This document shows positions 26,986-34,425 of a DNA stretch of 64,000 bases, one piece after another. Below the pieces are notes generated by a model. That model was not told the DNA's origin and did no database searches. It saw only the letters and a program-made list of their open reading frames with translations. Location: positions 1 to 64,000 of the forward strand of contig CAADGG010000100.1 of assembly GCA_900696485.1 (NCBI GenBank), given 5' to 3'. Origin of the DNA: an uncultured Pseudomonadota bacterium (GTDB taxonomy: Bacteria > Myxococcota_A > UBA9160 > PR03). Position 1 is the first letter of the stretch, and the number at the start of each line of letters is the position of its first letter. The translations under genes were made by a program, and so were the position numbers.

Positions 26986-27228
26986 ATGACGTCCCCCGAG
27001 TCGCGACCCCTCGCGAACGAGATTCGGTCTCGCATCCGGTCGGAAGCTCTGCGTCGGATGCAGCTTCTGTCGGACACGGATCTGGCTCAGACCCTCGACC
27101 TGCTGCCGCTCGGCGTCGAGATCCTGAGGCAGCGGGAGAGGTGGTCGCTCGAGGAGGCGATCCGCGTCGCGGAGCAGCTCGGCATCAAAGTCAGGGTCGA
27201 GATCGTCTCCGATGACGGAAATGGCTGA
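26986..27228 (+). CDS. Small hypothetical protein (80 aa)
   Basis: The frame begins at ATG 26986 with AGGAG correctly spaced upstream. Predicted to be mainly helical and charged: repeated Arg/Glu in the first half (NEIRSRIRSEALRR), then LSDTDLAQTLDLLPLGVEIL and a final strand VRVEIVSDDGNG. No family recognised. It is the only plus-strand gene in this stretch of the defence island and ends directly before the GST fragment. Proteins of this size here may be antitoxins or DNA-binding regulators, but nothing specific supports that. Confidence 0.55.
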   Translation: MTSPESRPLANEIRSRIRSEALRRMQLLSDTDLAQTLDLLPLGVEILRQRERWSLEEAIRVAEQLGIKVRVEIVSDDGNG

Positions 27229-27249
27229 AGAGGCGCTCTACTCCGCATT

Positions 27250-27403
27250 TCCGGCTCCGCATACCGCCCAAAGATCCCCTCCTCGTGGACGCCGGGCGCC
27301 GCTCCGAGGCGAGGTACGCGGCGAGGCGCGGGCGCTCGCGCTGCGCGAGCAGGCCCGGTGTGTCGGCGCTCACGCGCGCGAAGGCGCGGGGGAACGCGTA
27401 GGC
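27250..27403 (-). pseudogene. 3' fragment of a glutathione S-transferase gene
   Basis: This 150-base stretch is a diverged copy of the 3' end of the GST gene at 29286-30017 (SADTPGLLA, RPRLAAYLASERRPA, EEGIF.RY). Relative to the intact copy it has lost 9 bases after RER and one base after RRPA, so the frame shifts. The rest of the gene is missing. It is joined directly to the methyltransferase fragment at 27404, in the same orientation, so a past deletion or recombination fused the two. Confidence 0.75.
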
Positions 27404-27485
27404 GATTCTGCTTGGCCGGGTCGGGCTGGTCGAGCTGAAAGAGCTCCTTCAACAGGGTCTTCCGCTTCTCGTCCTTCTGGCTCAT
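27404..27485 (-). pseudogene. N-terminal fragment of a site-specific DNA methyltransferase
   Basis: The ATG at 27485 starts MSQKDEKRKTLLKELFQLDQPDP, after which the sequence passes into the GST fragment. This opening matches what I recall for adenine-specific methyltransferases of type III-like systems, where it continues DLDFGIYRIM. About 26 codons remain. It starts 34 bases after the DUF4143 ATPase stop on the same strand, so the ATPase and methyltransferase once formed a unit. The family call is from memory of the N-terminus only. Confidence 0.5.
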
Positions 27486-27519
27486 GCCGTCTCCCGGTTC
27501 GTGCGGCTTCGGCGCGCGC

Positions 27520-28767
27520 TCATGTCATCTCCCACAGGGCGCGGATCGGGACGGCGTGCAGCTTGTCCCCGAAGCCGACGCTCGTCTCTCCGTCGTAGAG
27601 CACGACGCCGGAGGCGAAGCGCTTTCCGGCAGCTTCGCGCAGTTTGCGCAGGCCGCGAAAGTCTGCCGCCGTCACGGTGGCCGCGGCCTTCACCTCGACG
27701 CCCGCGAGGGCGCGGCCGCCGCGTTCCAGCACGATGTCCACTTCGGCGCCATCCTTGTCGCGATAGTGGTGGAAGCGGATGTCGTCGTCGCGCCAGCTCG
27801 CCTGCCGGCGCAGCTCCTGGAAGACGAAACTCTCGAGTAGCTGCCCCAGCGTCTGGCGATCGGCCCGCAGGTCTTCGGCATCGAGCCCGAGCAGCGCGCA
27901 GGCCACCCCGGTATCGCCAAGATGCAGCTTCGGCGTCTTCACGAGGCGGCTCAACCGATTGCTGTGCCAGGGCGGGAGAGGCTCGAGCAGAAAGACGCGC
28001 TCGAGCAGCGTCAAGTAGTCCTTGATGGTCGGACGGCTCAGTTGGAAGGGCGCCGCCAGGTCGCTCACGTTGAGCAGGCGAGCCGTCTGGCCTGCTGCCA
28101 GGGTGAGCAGCCGCGGCAGGGCATCGAGGGAGGCGATTCGCGCGAGATCGCGCACGTCGCGCTGGACCAGCGACTCGATGTAGTCGCGGTACCAGGTCGC
28201 GCGGCGTCGCGGGGTCGCGCGCGCCAGGGCAGCGGGATATCCGCCCGCGACGATGCGGGCGGCGAGTTCCTGGCCGAGCCGCCCGTAGCGGCGCGCCTCG
28301 AGTGCGCCTTCGAACAGCGCATTCAGGAAGCGCGGCCGCTTGCCGGCCAGCTCGCACTGGGCGAGCGGGTGCAGGCGCAGAATCTCCATGCGCCCCGCCA
28401 GCGAATCGGCGAGCTTGGGGACGAGCAGCACATTCGCCGACCCGGTGAGCAGGAAACGCCCCGGGCGACGATCGCGGTCGACGGTCGCCTTGATGGCCGT
28501 GAAGAGGGCCGGTACGCGCTGCACTTCGTCGAGGATCGCGCGCTCCGGCAGGTCGGCGATGAAGCCCACGGGATCACTCGTGGCCGCCTCCAGCGCCACG
28601 GCATCGTCGAAGCTGAAGTAGCTGTAGCCCCGCGCACCGCCGACGGTCTGCGTCAGGGTGGTCTTGCCGCTTTGTCGGGGCCCGTGGATCAGGACGACCG
28701 GCGTATCGGCCAGCGCCGTCGCGAGCGCCGCCTCGGCGAAGCGGGGATGAAGGGCCAGATCGGGCAT
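27520..28767 (-). CDS. AAA ATPase with DUF4143 C-terminal domain
   Basis: A 415-residue ATP-binding protein of the large AAA_14/DUF4143 family, common in mobile and defence regions and of unclear function. Walker A is GPRQSGKTT at residues 29-37, Walker B is RAILDE ending at residue 81, and a sensor lies in FLLTGSANVLL. The C-terminal half ends in a PD-(D/E)xK-like element (GAEVDIVLE, then GVEVKA). ATG at 28767 is immediately preceded by an AT-rich promoter. All motifs are intact, although the genes around it are fragments. Confidence 0.9.
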   Translation of the reverse strand: MPDLALHPRFAEAALATALADTPVVLIHGPRQSGKTTLTQTVGGARGYSYFSFDDAVALEAATSDPVGFIADLPERAILDEVQRVPALFTAIKATVDRDRRPGRFLLTGSANVLLVPKLADSLAGRMEILRLHPLAQCELAGKRPRFLNALFEGALEARRYGRLGQELAARIVAGGYPAALARATPRRRATWYRDYIESLVQRDVRDLARIASLDALPRLLTLAAGQTARLLNVSDLAAPFQLSRPTIKDYLTLLERVFLLEPLPPWHSNRLSRLVKTPKLHLGDTGVACALLGLDAEDLRADRQTLGQLLESFVFQELRRQASWRDDDIRFHHYRDKDGAEVDIVLERGGRALAGVEVKAAATVTAADFRGLRKLREAAGKRFASGVVLYDGETSVGFGDKLHAVPIRALWEMT

Positions 28768-28775
28768 TCCGTCTG

Positions 28776-28805
28776 ATTGTAAGGTTGTAGTACGTCTGAT
28801 TGCAA
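28776..28805 (-). promoter_or_regulatory. Sigma70-like promoter of the AAA/DUF4143 ATPase gene, likely leaderless
   Basis: On the minus strand, TTGCAA (28800-28805) and TACAAT (28776-28781) are separated by 18 bases. The ATPase ATG begins 9 bases after the -10 box, so transcription would start at or next to the ATG and leave no leader. The element AATCAGACG occurs twice around it, and AAGGTTG/CAACCTT form an inverted repeat spanning the spacer, a possible operator for autoregulation. Confidence 0.6.
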
Positions 28806-28977
28806 CCTTATTGTTCGTCCATCTGAAGCCTTCATGCCGGCCGGATGCAGGCCGGGGCGGCGTCACACCACCGCCCAGCGGAGGCTGAAGAGCGTCTCTG
28901 TCGCTGTGCGCTGCGGCCCGTGGCCGGGGGCGTGGCGCTCGGCCTCGGCGTCGAGGTGAAGCTCGAAGTGGGCTCAG

Positions 28978-29460
28978 ATGCCGAGAGCGGCTGAAGACGC
29001 GGCCTATCCCTGCCGCTCCTGCTCGTTCTCTCTGTGGCTCCTGATCGCACGTCTCGACGTCTCGCACCTGGGCCTCTACGACGACGCCCGCTTCCCGGGC
29101 CGCTGCCTGCTCGTGTTCGACAGACACGTCGAAGACTTCAGCACGATCCCGCCGGAAGACGCTGCCCGCTTCGTCGGTGACCTCCAGCATGCGGCGCGCG
29201 CCATCGCAGCCGTCGTGAAGCCCGCTCGCTTGAACTACGCGCTGCTCGGCAACAAAGAGCCGCACGTTCATTTCCACCTGATCCCTCACCCCGCATCGAG
29301 CTCCGGATACCGCCGGAAGATCCCCTCCTCGTTGAACGCCGGGCGTCGCTCCGAGGCGAGGTACGCGGCGAGGCGCGGGCGCGTGCGGACGCGCTCGCGG
29401 TGCGCGAGGAGGCCCGGCGTGTCGGCGCTCGCGCGCGCGAAGGCGCGAGGGAAGGCGTAG
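28978..29460 (+). pseudogene. HIT-family protein, 3'-truncated
   Basis: Histidine-triad nucleotide hydrolase or transferase. Recognisable from CRSCSF near residue 13 through ARFPGRCLLVFDRHVEDF, LNYALLGNKEPHVHFHLIPH (the HxHxHxx motif, near residue 95-103). Normal homologues continue about 45 more residues with a PRWG element. Here similarity stops at HLIPH, exactly where the 3' end of the convergent GST gene (stop at 29286) begins. The open frame to 29460 is GST antisense. Its active site is kept, so weak activity is possible, but it looks like a gene cut by rearrangement. Confidence 0.6.
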
Positions 29461-30017
29461 GCGAGGCCTTCGAGCGTCTGGAACAGGGAGAGGTCGGCGT
29501 GCGAGATCGCGCGGCCGACGAGCCAGTCGCCGCCGTTGTGCTGGAGCACGCGTTCGAAGTAGCCGAGGAAGCGCGGCAGCCGTTCGCTGGTGAAGAGCGC
29601 AGCTCGCCGCTTCGCTTCGGGCTTCTGGTCTTCGTAGTAGAGCGCAGCGCCGAGGGGGTGATGGGTGTCGTGGGCCTCGGTGACGAGGTCCGCGAGGGTG
29701 AGCTGGAGTTCGAGCGCGTGCGCGGCGTCGGCTTCGTCGTCCGGCGCAAGACCGTGCCGGCGGCCGAGGAAGTCGCAGATGGCGGCGGTCTGCGCGAGGA
29801 CCAGATCGCCGTGCTTCAGCACCGGCGGCGCGAAGACCGGATGGCCTTCGTGCCGGCCGGCGTAGAACGCGACGACGGCGTCGATGCCGCCGCCCTCCCC
29901 GCGCGGCCGCCGCGCGACGTCGACGTACGGCGCGCCGGCCTCCTCGAGCACCAGGCGCACGAACTCGCCGCGGCCGGGGATGTCGGGCCAGTAGTAGAGC
30001 TCATAAAGAATGGGCAT
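29286..30017 (-). CDS. Glutathione S-transferase family protein
   Basis: A 243-residue GST. The N-terminal thioredoxin-like domain has LYYWPDIPGRGEFVRL, PVLKHGDLVLAQTAAI (a cis-Pro followed by the glutathione-contact block, here AQTAAI rather than ESxAI), and the C-terminal helical domain ends with the ADTPGLLAHRER region. It detoxifies electrophiles or acts as an isomerase. Its 3' end is duplicated as a decayed fragment at 27250-27403. Start ATG at 30017 with AAAGGAT upstream. The 378 bases between it and the divergent ligase gene carry the large palindrome. Confidence 0.88.
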   Translation of the reverse strand: MPILYELYYWPDIPGRGEFVRLVLEEAGAPYVDVARRPRGEGGGIDAVVAFYAGRHEGHPVFAPPVLKHGDLVLAQTAAICDFLGRRHGLAPDDEADAAHALELQLTLADLVTEAHDTHHPLGAALYYEDQKPEAKRRAALFTSERLPRFLGYFERVLQHNGGDWLVGRAISHADLSLFQTLEGLAYAFPRAFARASADTPGLLAHRERVRTRPRLAAYLASERRPAFNEEGIFRRYPELDAG

Positions 30018-30253
30018 CCGGCGATCCTTTCGATGGCTGACCGTGCGGGGCGAGGGGCGCCCGGAGTTCGGCGGGAAGGCGAATCCGGCTGCTCGTCGAC
30101 GCGCGGCCCGCCGTTTCCGCCGGACAGCGCGAGGAGCTTGCGCGAAAAGCCGGATCTCCTCGTCGCACCGGCCTCGGCCTCGAGGGCCGGTCACCTGGAG
30201 GATGGCGAAGCGGACTCGGATCCGGAATCGGCGAGCCCGCGCCATCTCGGGCC

Positions 30254-30345
30254 GCCGCCGTCAAGAAAGGGGTCGGGTTCGATCGTCAACTTTTCCCGTT
30301 CGGGAAAAGTTGACGATCGAACCCGACCCCTTTCTTGACGGCGGC
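30254..30345. repeat. Large perfect palindrome, REP/REPIN-like element, copy 1
   Basis: A 92-bp perfect inverted repeat with 45-bp arms and a TT centre. The arm includes GTCAAGAAAGGGGTCGGGTT, then GATCGTCAACTTTTCCC. Copy 2 at 55695-55775 shares this core but differs inside (TTT for AT; TTTCCC for TTTTCCC) and is also perfectly symmetric. Such hairpins resemble REP/REPIN elements mobilised by TnpA-REP (RAYT) transposases. No such transposase lies in the window. Here it lies between two divergent genes, where it could affect both promoters. Confidence 0.9.
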
Positions 30346-30395
30346 TGGCTCCGCGCTGGCCGCGGCCGCGGGGACGGCCTATCCCTCCCGCCCGC

Positions 30396-31883
30396 ATGGG
30401 TCTTTCGATCGAGCGCGAGCAGTTCAGTGACGACGATGTCCGGCGCTTCGCGGAGCGGCTGCGGGACGATCTTGCGGCGCTCGCGCGGCTGCTCGCGCGG
30501 CCGGGCTTCGGCGACGGCCCGGCGACGATCGGCGTGGAGGTCGAGCTGTCGCTGATCGACGGAGCCGCGCGGCCGCTGCCGGCCAACCGGGAGGTGCTGG
30601 CCGACGCCGCCGATCCGCGCCTCACGATCGAACTCGATCGCTTCAATCTCGAGTGCAACAGCCGTCCGGTGGCGCTGGCCGGCCGGCCGTTCGAGGCGCT
30701 CGACGCGGATCTGGCGGACGCCCTCGGCGGCATCGCCGCGGCGGCCGAGCGGCACGGCGGCCGGCCGATCCTGGTCGGCATCCTGCCGACCGTGCAGACC
30801 CGCGACCTCGAGCCGGAGATGATGACGGACAGCCCGCGCTTCCGCGCGCTGTCGGCCGGCATCCGCCGGCTGCGCGAGCGTGACTTCGTGCTGTGTATCG
30901 ACGGCGAAGATCCGCTGACGATGCGCTGCCAGGACGTGACGGCGGAGGGCGCCGGCACGTCGTTGCAGCTCCATCTGCGCGTGGCGCCGGCGGCATTCGC
31001 CGCGACGCATGCGGCGGCGCAGCTCGCGACGGCGCCGGCCCTCGCGGTGGCCGGCAACGCGCCGCTGTTCCTCGGCCACCGGCTGTGGGAGGAAACGCGC
31101 ATCGCGCTGTTCAAGCAGGCGGTCGACGAGCGCGGCGCGCTGCCGGACGCGTGGCGGCCGCCGGCGCGGGTTTCGTTCGGCAACGGATGGGTGCGCCACG
31201 GCGCCCATGAGCTGTTTGCGGAGAGCGTGGCGCTGCATCCGCCGCTGCTGCCGGTGAGCGGGGACGAGGACGTGCGCGCCATCATGCGCGCCGGCGGGAT
31301 CCCGCACCTTGCGGAGCTGCGGCTGCATCACGGGACGGTGTGGCGCTGGAACCGCGCGATCTACGATCCAGACGCCGGCGGCCACCTGCGCATCGAGCTG
31401 CGTGCGCTGCCGTCCGGTCCGACGCGCGCGGACATGCTCGCGAACGCCGCGTTCCTGCTGGGCCTGACGCTGGCGTTGCGCGACGAGACGTCCTGGATGC
31501 TGCCGGCGTTCCCGTTCGAGTACGCGCACCGGAACTTCTATCGCGCCGCGCAGCACGGACTCGACGCGATGCTGCTGTGGCCGACGCGCGAGACGCCGTC
31601 GCCGCAGCCGGTGCGCGTCGCCGAGCTGGTGGCGCGGCTCATCGAGCGGGCGCACGGCGGGCTCGTCGCAGCCGGTGTCGACGACGCGGAAGCCGGACGC
31701 CGGCTGGCGATCGTCGCGGCGCGCGTCGCAAGCGGGCAGACCGGCGCACGCTGGCTGCGCCGGCAGCTCGCGCGGCTCGAACGCGGGGCCTCGCGCGACG
31801 AGGCGCTGGCGGCCGTCGTCGAGCGCTACCACGCCGAGGCGTCGCGCGAGCGGCCGGTGCACGAGTGGTCGGAGGCGCCGTGA
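30396..31883 (+). CDS. Glutamate-cysteine ligase family 2-like protein (GCS2/EgtA family)
   Basis: ATP-dependent amide ligase of the carboxylate-amine family that joins glutamate to an amine. The length is 495 residues. Marks are ATIGVEVELSLID near residue 44, ELDRFNLECNSRP near residue 80, and a long middle with ATP-binding carboxylates. Members make gamma-glutamylcysteine or act in ergothioneine synthesis; the real amine is unknown. The start ATG 30396 has no clear Shine-Dalgarno. It is first of a three-gene operon, its stop overlapping the next start as GTGA. The glutathione transferases in this genome suggest glutathione itself may be made. Confidence 0.82.
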   Translation: MGLSIEREQFSDDDVRRFAERLRDDLAALARLLARPGFGDGPATIGVEVELSLIDGAARPLPANREVLADAADPRLTIELDRFNLECNSRPVALAGRPFEALDADLADALGGIAAAAERHGGRPILVGILPTVQTRDLEPEMMTDSPRFRALSAGIRRLRERDFVLCIDGEDPLTMRCQDVTAEGAGTSLQLHLRVAPAAFAATHAAAQLATAPALAVAGNAPLFLGHRLWEETRIALFKQAVDERGALPDAWRPPARVSFGNGWVRHGAHELFAESVALHPPLLPVSGDEDVRAIMRAGGIPHLAELRLHHGTVWRWNRAIYDPDAGGHLRIELRALPSGPTRADMLANAAFLLGLTLALRDETSWMLPAFPFEYAHRNFYRAAQHGLDAMLLWPTRETPSPQPVRVAELVARLIERAHGGLVAAGVDDAEAGRRLAIVAARVASGQTGARWLRRQLARLERGASRDEALAAVVERYHAEASRERPVHEWSEAP

Positions 31884-32935
31884 CGGAGCCTCGCGTCCGG
31901 GTCTTCGACGCGCCGCGCGCCGACGCGATCGGCGCGACCCCGGAGGCGTTCCTCGCATGGCTCGGCGGGCCGGCGATGCTGCGTGTGCCGGGGCGCGATC
32001 GCCGGCGCGCGCGCGGACTCGCAACGCTGCTGCACGGCAACGAGCCGTCCGGGCTGCGGGCGCTGCACGCGTGGCTGCGGCAAGGGGCCGTGCCGGCGGT
32101 GGATCTCGTGTGCTTCGTCGGCGCCGTCGAGGCGGCGCGGCGGCCGCCGGGTTTCGCGCATCGCATGCTGCCGGGCCGGCCGGATCTCAACCGCTGCTTC
32201 GCACCGCCGTTCGACGACGGCGAGCGCCGGATCGCCGGCGAGGCGCTGCGGCTGTTCCGGGAAGCCGGCTGTGATGCGCTGGTGGATCTGCACAACAACA
32301 CCGGACACAATCCGCCGTACGGCGTCGTCGCCGGGGTCGACGCGGCCTGCATCAACCTGGTCGGGCTGTTCGGCGAGCGGCTGATCGCGAGCGACCTGCG
32401 CCTCGGCACGCTGACCGAGGCGACCCACGGCGACTTCCCGAGCGTCACCATCGAGTGTGGCCGGGCCGGAGACCCGGCTGCGGATGCATGCGCCCGCGCC
32501 GGGCTCGCGCGCTACGCCGCGCTGGACGCGATCGAGACGCGCCGCGTCGGGGTGCCGCACATGACGATCCTCGAGCGCCCGATCCGGGTATCGGCCCGCC
32601 CGGGGGTCCGGCTGGCCTTCGGCGCAGGCCCCGCCGACGGCGCGGACCTGACCTTGACCGGCGATCTCGATCGCCACAACTTCGAGCTGCTGATGCCGGG
32701 CGTGCCGGTGGGCTGGGTCGCCGACCCGGATCGCTGGCCGCTCGTAGCCGCCGGGGCCGACGGCCGCGAGGTCTCGCAGGACTGGTTCGCGCTGCGCGAC
32801 GGCCTGCTCGAGACCCGCCGCGCCGCCGTGCCGGTGATGATGACGGTGGATCCTGCCGTCGCGAAGAGCGACTGTCTCTTCTACCTGGTGCGCCCGCGCG
32901 AGGAACTCCTCGCGCCCGAGACGACGACACGATGA
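31880..32935 (+). CDS. Succinylglutamate desuccinylase/aspartoacylase-like M14 zinc hydrolase
   Basis: Zinc-dependent amidohydrolase of the aspartoacylase/AstE family, which cleaves N-acyl amino acids. The length is 351 residues. Zinc ligands His52 and Glu55 lie in LLHGNEPSG and His138 in LVDLHNNTG; the substrate-binding element RPDLNRCF is near residue 100, and the presumed catalytic Glu is in SVTIECGRAG. The GTG start at 31880 is coupled to the upstream ligase. The pairing of an amide-forming and an amide-splitting enzyme suggests turnover of a gamma-glutamyl or acyl-amino-acid compound. Confidence 0.85.
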   Translation: MTEPRVRVFDAPRADAIGATPEAFLAWLGGPAMLRVPGRDRRRARGLATLLHGNEPSGLRALHAWLRQGAVPAVDLVCFVGAVEAARRPPGFAHRMLPGRPDLNRCFAPPFDDGERRIAGEALRLFREAGCDALVDLHNNTGHNPPYGVVAGVDAACINLVGLFGERLIASDLRLGTLTEATHGDFPSVTIECGRAGDPAADACARAGLARYAALDAIETRRVGVPHMTILERPIRVSARPGVRLAFGAGPADGADLTLTGDLDRHNFELLMPGVPVGWVADPDRWPLVAAGADGREVSQDWFALRDGLLETRRAAVPVMMTVDPAVAKSDCLFYLVRPREELLAPETTTR

Positions 32936-33243
32936 CGACCGACGAACCGTCCCGGCTCGAGCGTGCGTTGCAGCCGCTGTTCTCCGACATCGCGCTGTGG
33001 CCGGTGACGGCGGTGCTCGTCGCGCATCTGGTCGTCGCGATCGCCGTGATGCTGCTCGACGTGATCCGCGGACCGAGCGGCTTCTCGATCCTGAGCGGCG
33101 TGGCGCTGGGGCTCGTGAGCCTCGCGGCGCTCCGCCCCGCCGTCGCCCGGCGGCGCCCCGGCGCGCTCGCCGTCACCGTGCTGGGAAGCTGGATCGCCGG
33201 TGCACTGGCGGCGTGGGCCGCGGATCGCGGGGGCCTCTACTGA
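32932..33243 (+). CDS. Small inner-membrane protein of unknown function
   Basis: A 103-residue protein, start overlapping the previous stop as ATGA. It has a short cytoplasmic N-terminus (MTTDEPSRLERALQPLF), then hydrophobic segments at about residues 20-41, 53-67 and 78-96, consistent with three transmembrane helices. No motif recognised. It is the third gene of the ligase-hydrolase operon, so it may help transport or membrane placement of their product. Confidence 0.7.
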   Translation: MTTDEPSRLERALQPLFSDIALWPVTAVLVAHLVVAIAVMLLDVIRGPSGFSILSGVALGLVSLAALRPAVARRRPGALAVTVLGSWIAGALAAWAADRGGLY

Positions 33244-33501
33244 TCACGCCGGAAGCCTCGTTCTTCTCGCCGGGACTCGCCCGGCGCTGGCCGGTCGGAT
33301 CCGCCCGGCTGCTGGATCGCAAGAAGCAGGCCGTCCGTCCGCGTACTCACGAGTCGGAGAGCGCCCGAGACGATCGTGCTCGTGCGGATGGGCGCACAGA
33401 TCAGCTCGGCCGCGAGACATCGCTGTGGTTCGTCGCCTCACACGTCGACCGGCCGAAGCCGCGAGAACCATGGCGCTCGAGTCGGCGCTTCGGCGCCTGT
33501 C

Positions 33502-33529
33502 TTCCGGCTTGGTGGCGCGATGTTATGAT
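33502..33529 (+). promoter_or_regulatory. Possible promoter of the methyltransferase-led operon
   Basis: TTCCGG (33502-33507), a 16-base spacer, and TATGAT (33524-33529). The ATG at 33538 follows 8 bases after the -10 box, so the mRNA may be leaderless. The -35 box is weak, the -10 good. About 295 bases upstream (33244-33537) hold no gene. Confidence 0.4.
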
Positions 33530-33537
33530 GCGCGCCC

Positions 33538-34425
33538 ATGAACCCGATGGCGCTTCCGATCGGTGACGAGCGGTCGAGGCTCGAAGCCTCTGCGCCGCTC
33601 GCCCGGGTGCTGGCTCGTGATCTGTGCGCGACGAAGCTCGGTCACGACTCCTGCCTCGCGCTGCATGGCGTCTGGCAGGATCTACGCCGGCTCGGACTGG
33701 CGGCGACGCCGCATCGTCACGCGAGGTTCTTCACGCGCTTTCTTGCCCGGCGCGGCACCCTCGGGCACGCGCGACGGGCTCTGATCACCGGCGCGGCGGA
33801 TTCCGGCATGCTCGAGGTCCTGATCGAGGCGCACCGGAGCGCGGGCCTCGACGTCGAGCCGACCGTCGTCGACCTGTGCCCGACACCGCTGCTGCTGTGC
33901 GCGTGGTACGGCACGCAGGTGGGCGTCCCGGTGCGGACGCGGGCCGATGATCTGCTCGCGGTTCGCGAGCCCGAGGCGTTCGATCTCGTCTGCACGCACT
34001 CGGTGCTGCGCAGCTTCCCGTGCGCGGCCCAGGCGGAGCTGATGGCCCGCTGGCGCGAACTGCTCCGGCCCGGCGGATCTCTCGTGACGGTGACGCGGAT
34101 CGATGGCGACGCCGGCGCCCCGGCGAGCGTCTCTGCGGCGCAGGCCGATGCATTCGCTGCGCGCGCAGTGGCTGAGGCGCAGCGTGTTCCGTTGCTCGCA
34201 CTCGATCCGGCCGAGATCGGCGCCCGCGCGCGCCGCTTCGCCGCGGCGGGCATCTCGTACCCGGTCGGGACGGAGCGGGACCTGATCGCACTCGTCGAGG
34301 CGGCCGGGCTCGCGATCGAACATCTCGAGGTGCGCCAGATCGCCGGCGCGCTGGCGCGTGAGGAGTCGGCGCCCGGCGTGCTGCAGTCTGCGCGCTATGC
34401 CGAACTCGTGGCGGTCCGCCGATGA
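33538..34425 (+). CDS. Class I SAM-dependent methyltransferase
   Basis: A 295-residue methyltransferase, first of a three-gene operon. The SAM loop is unusual: RRALITGAADSGMLEVL at about residue 80, then VDLCPTPLLL with the ribose-binding acidic residue. The expected D/Y-x-V element lies in FDLVCTHSVLRSF and LLRPGGSLVTVTRI (near 180-190). The N-terminal 60 residues form an extra helical cap with two cysteines. It is translationally coupled to the ferritin-like gene, so the two probably act on one product. Confidence 0.82.
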   Translation: MNPMALPIGDERSRLEASAPLARVLARDLCATKLGHDSCLALHGVWQDLRRLGLAATPHRHARFFTRFLARRGTLGHARRALITGAADSGMLEVLIEAHRSAGLDVEPTVVDLCPTPLLLCAWYGTQVGVPVRTRADDLLAVREPEAFDLVCTHSVLRSFPCAAQAELMARWRELLRPGGSLVTVTRIDGDAGAPASVSAAQADAFAARAVAEAQRVPLLALDPAEIGARARRFAAAGISYPVGTERDLIALVEAAGLAIEHLEVRQIAGALAREESAPGVLQSARYAELVAVRR

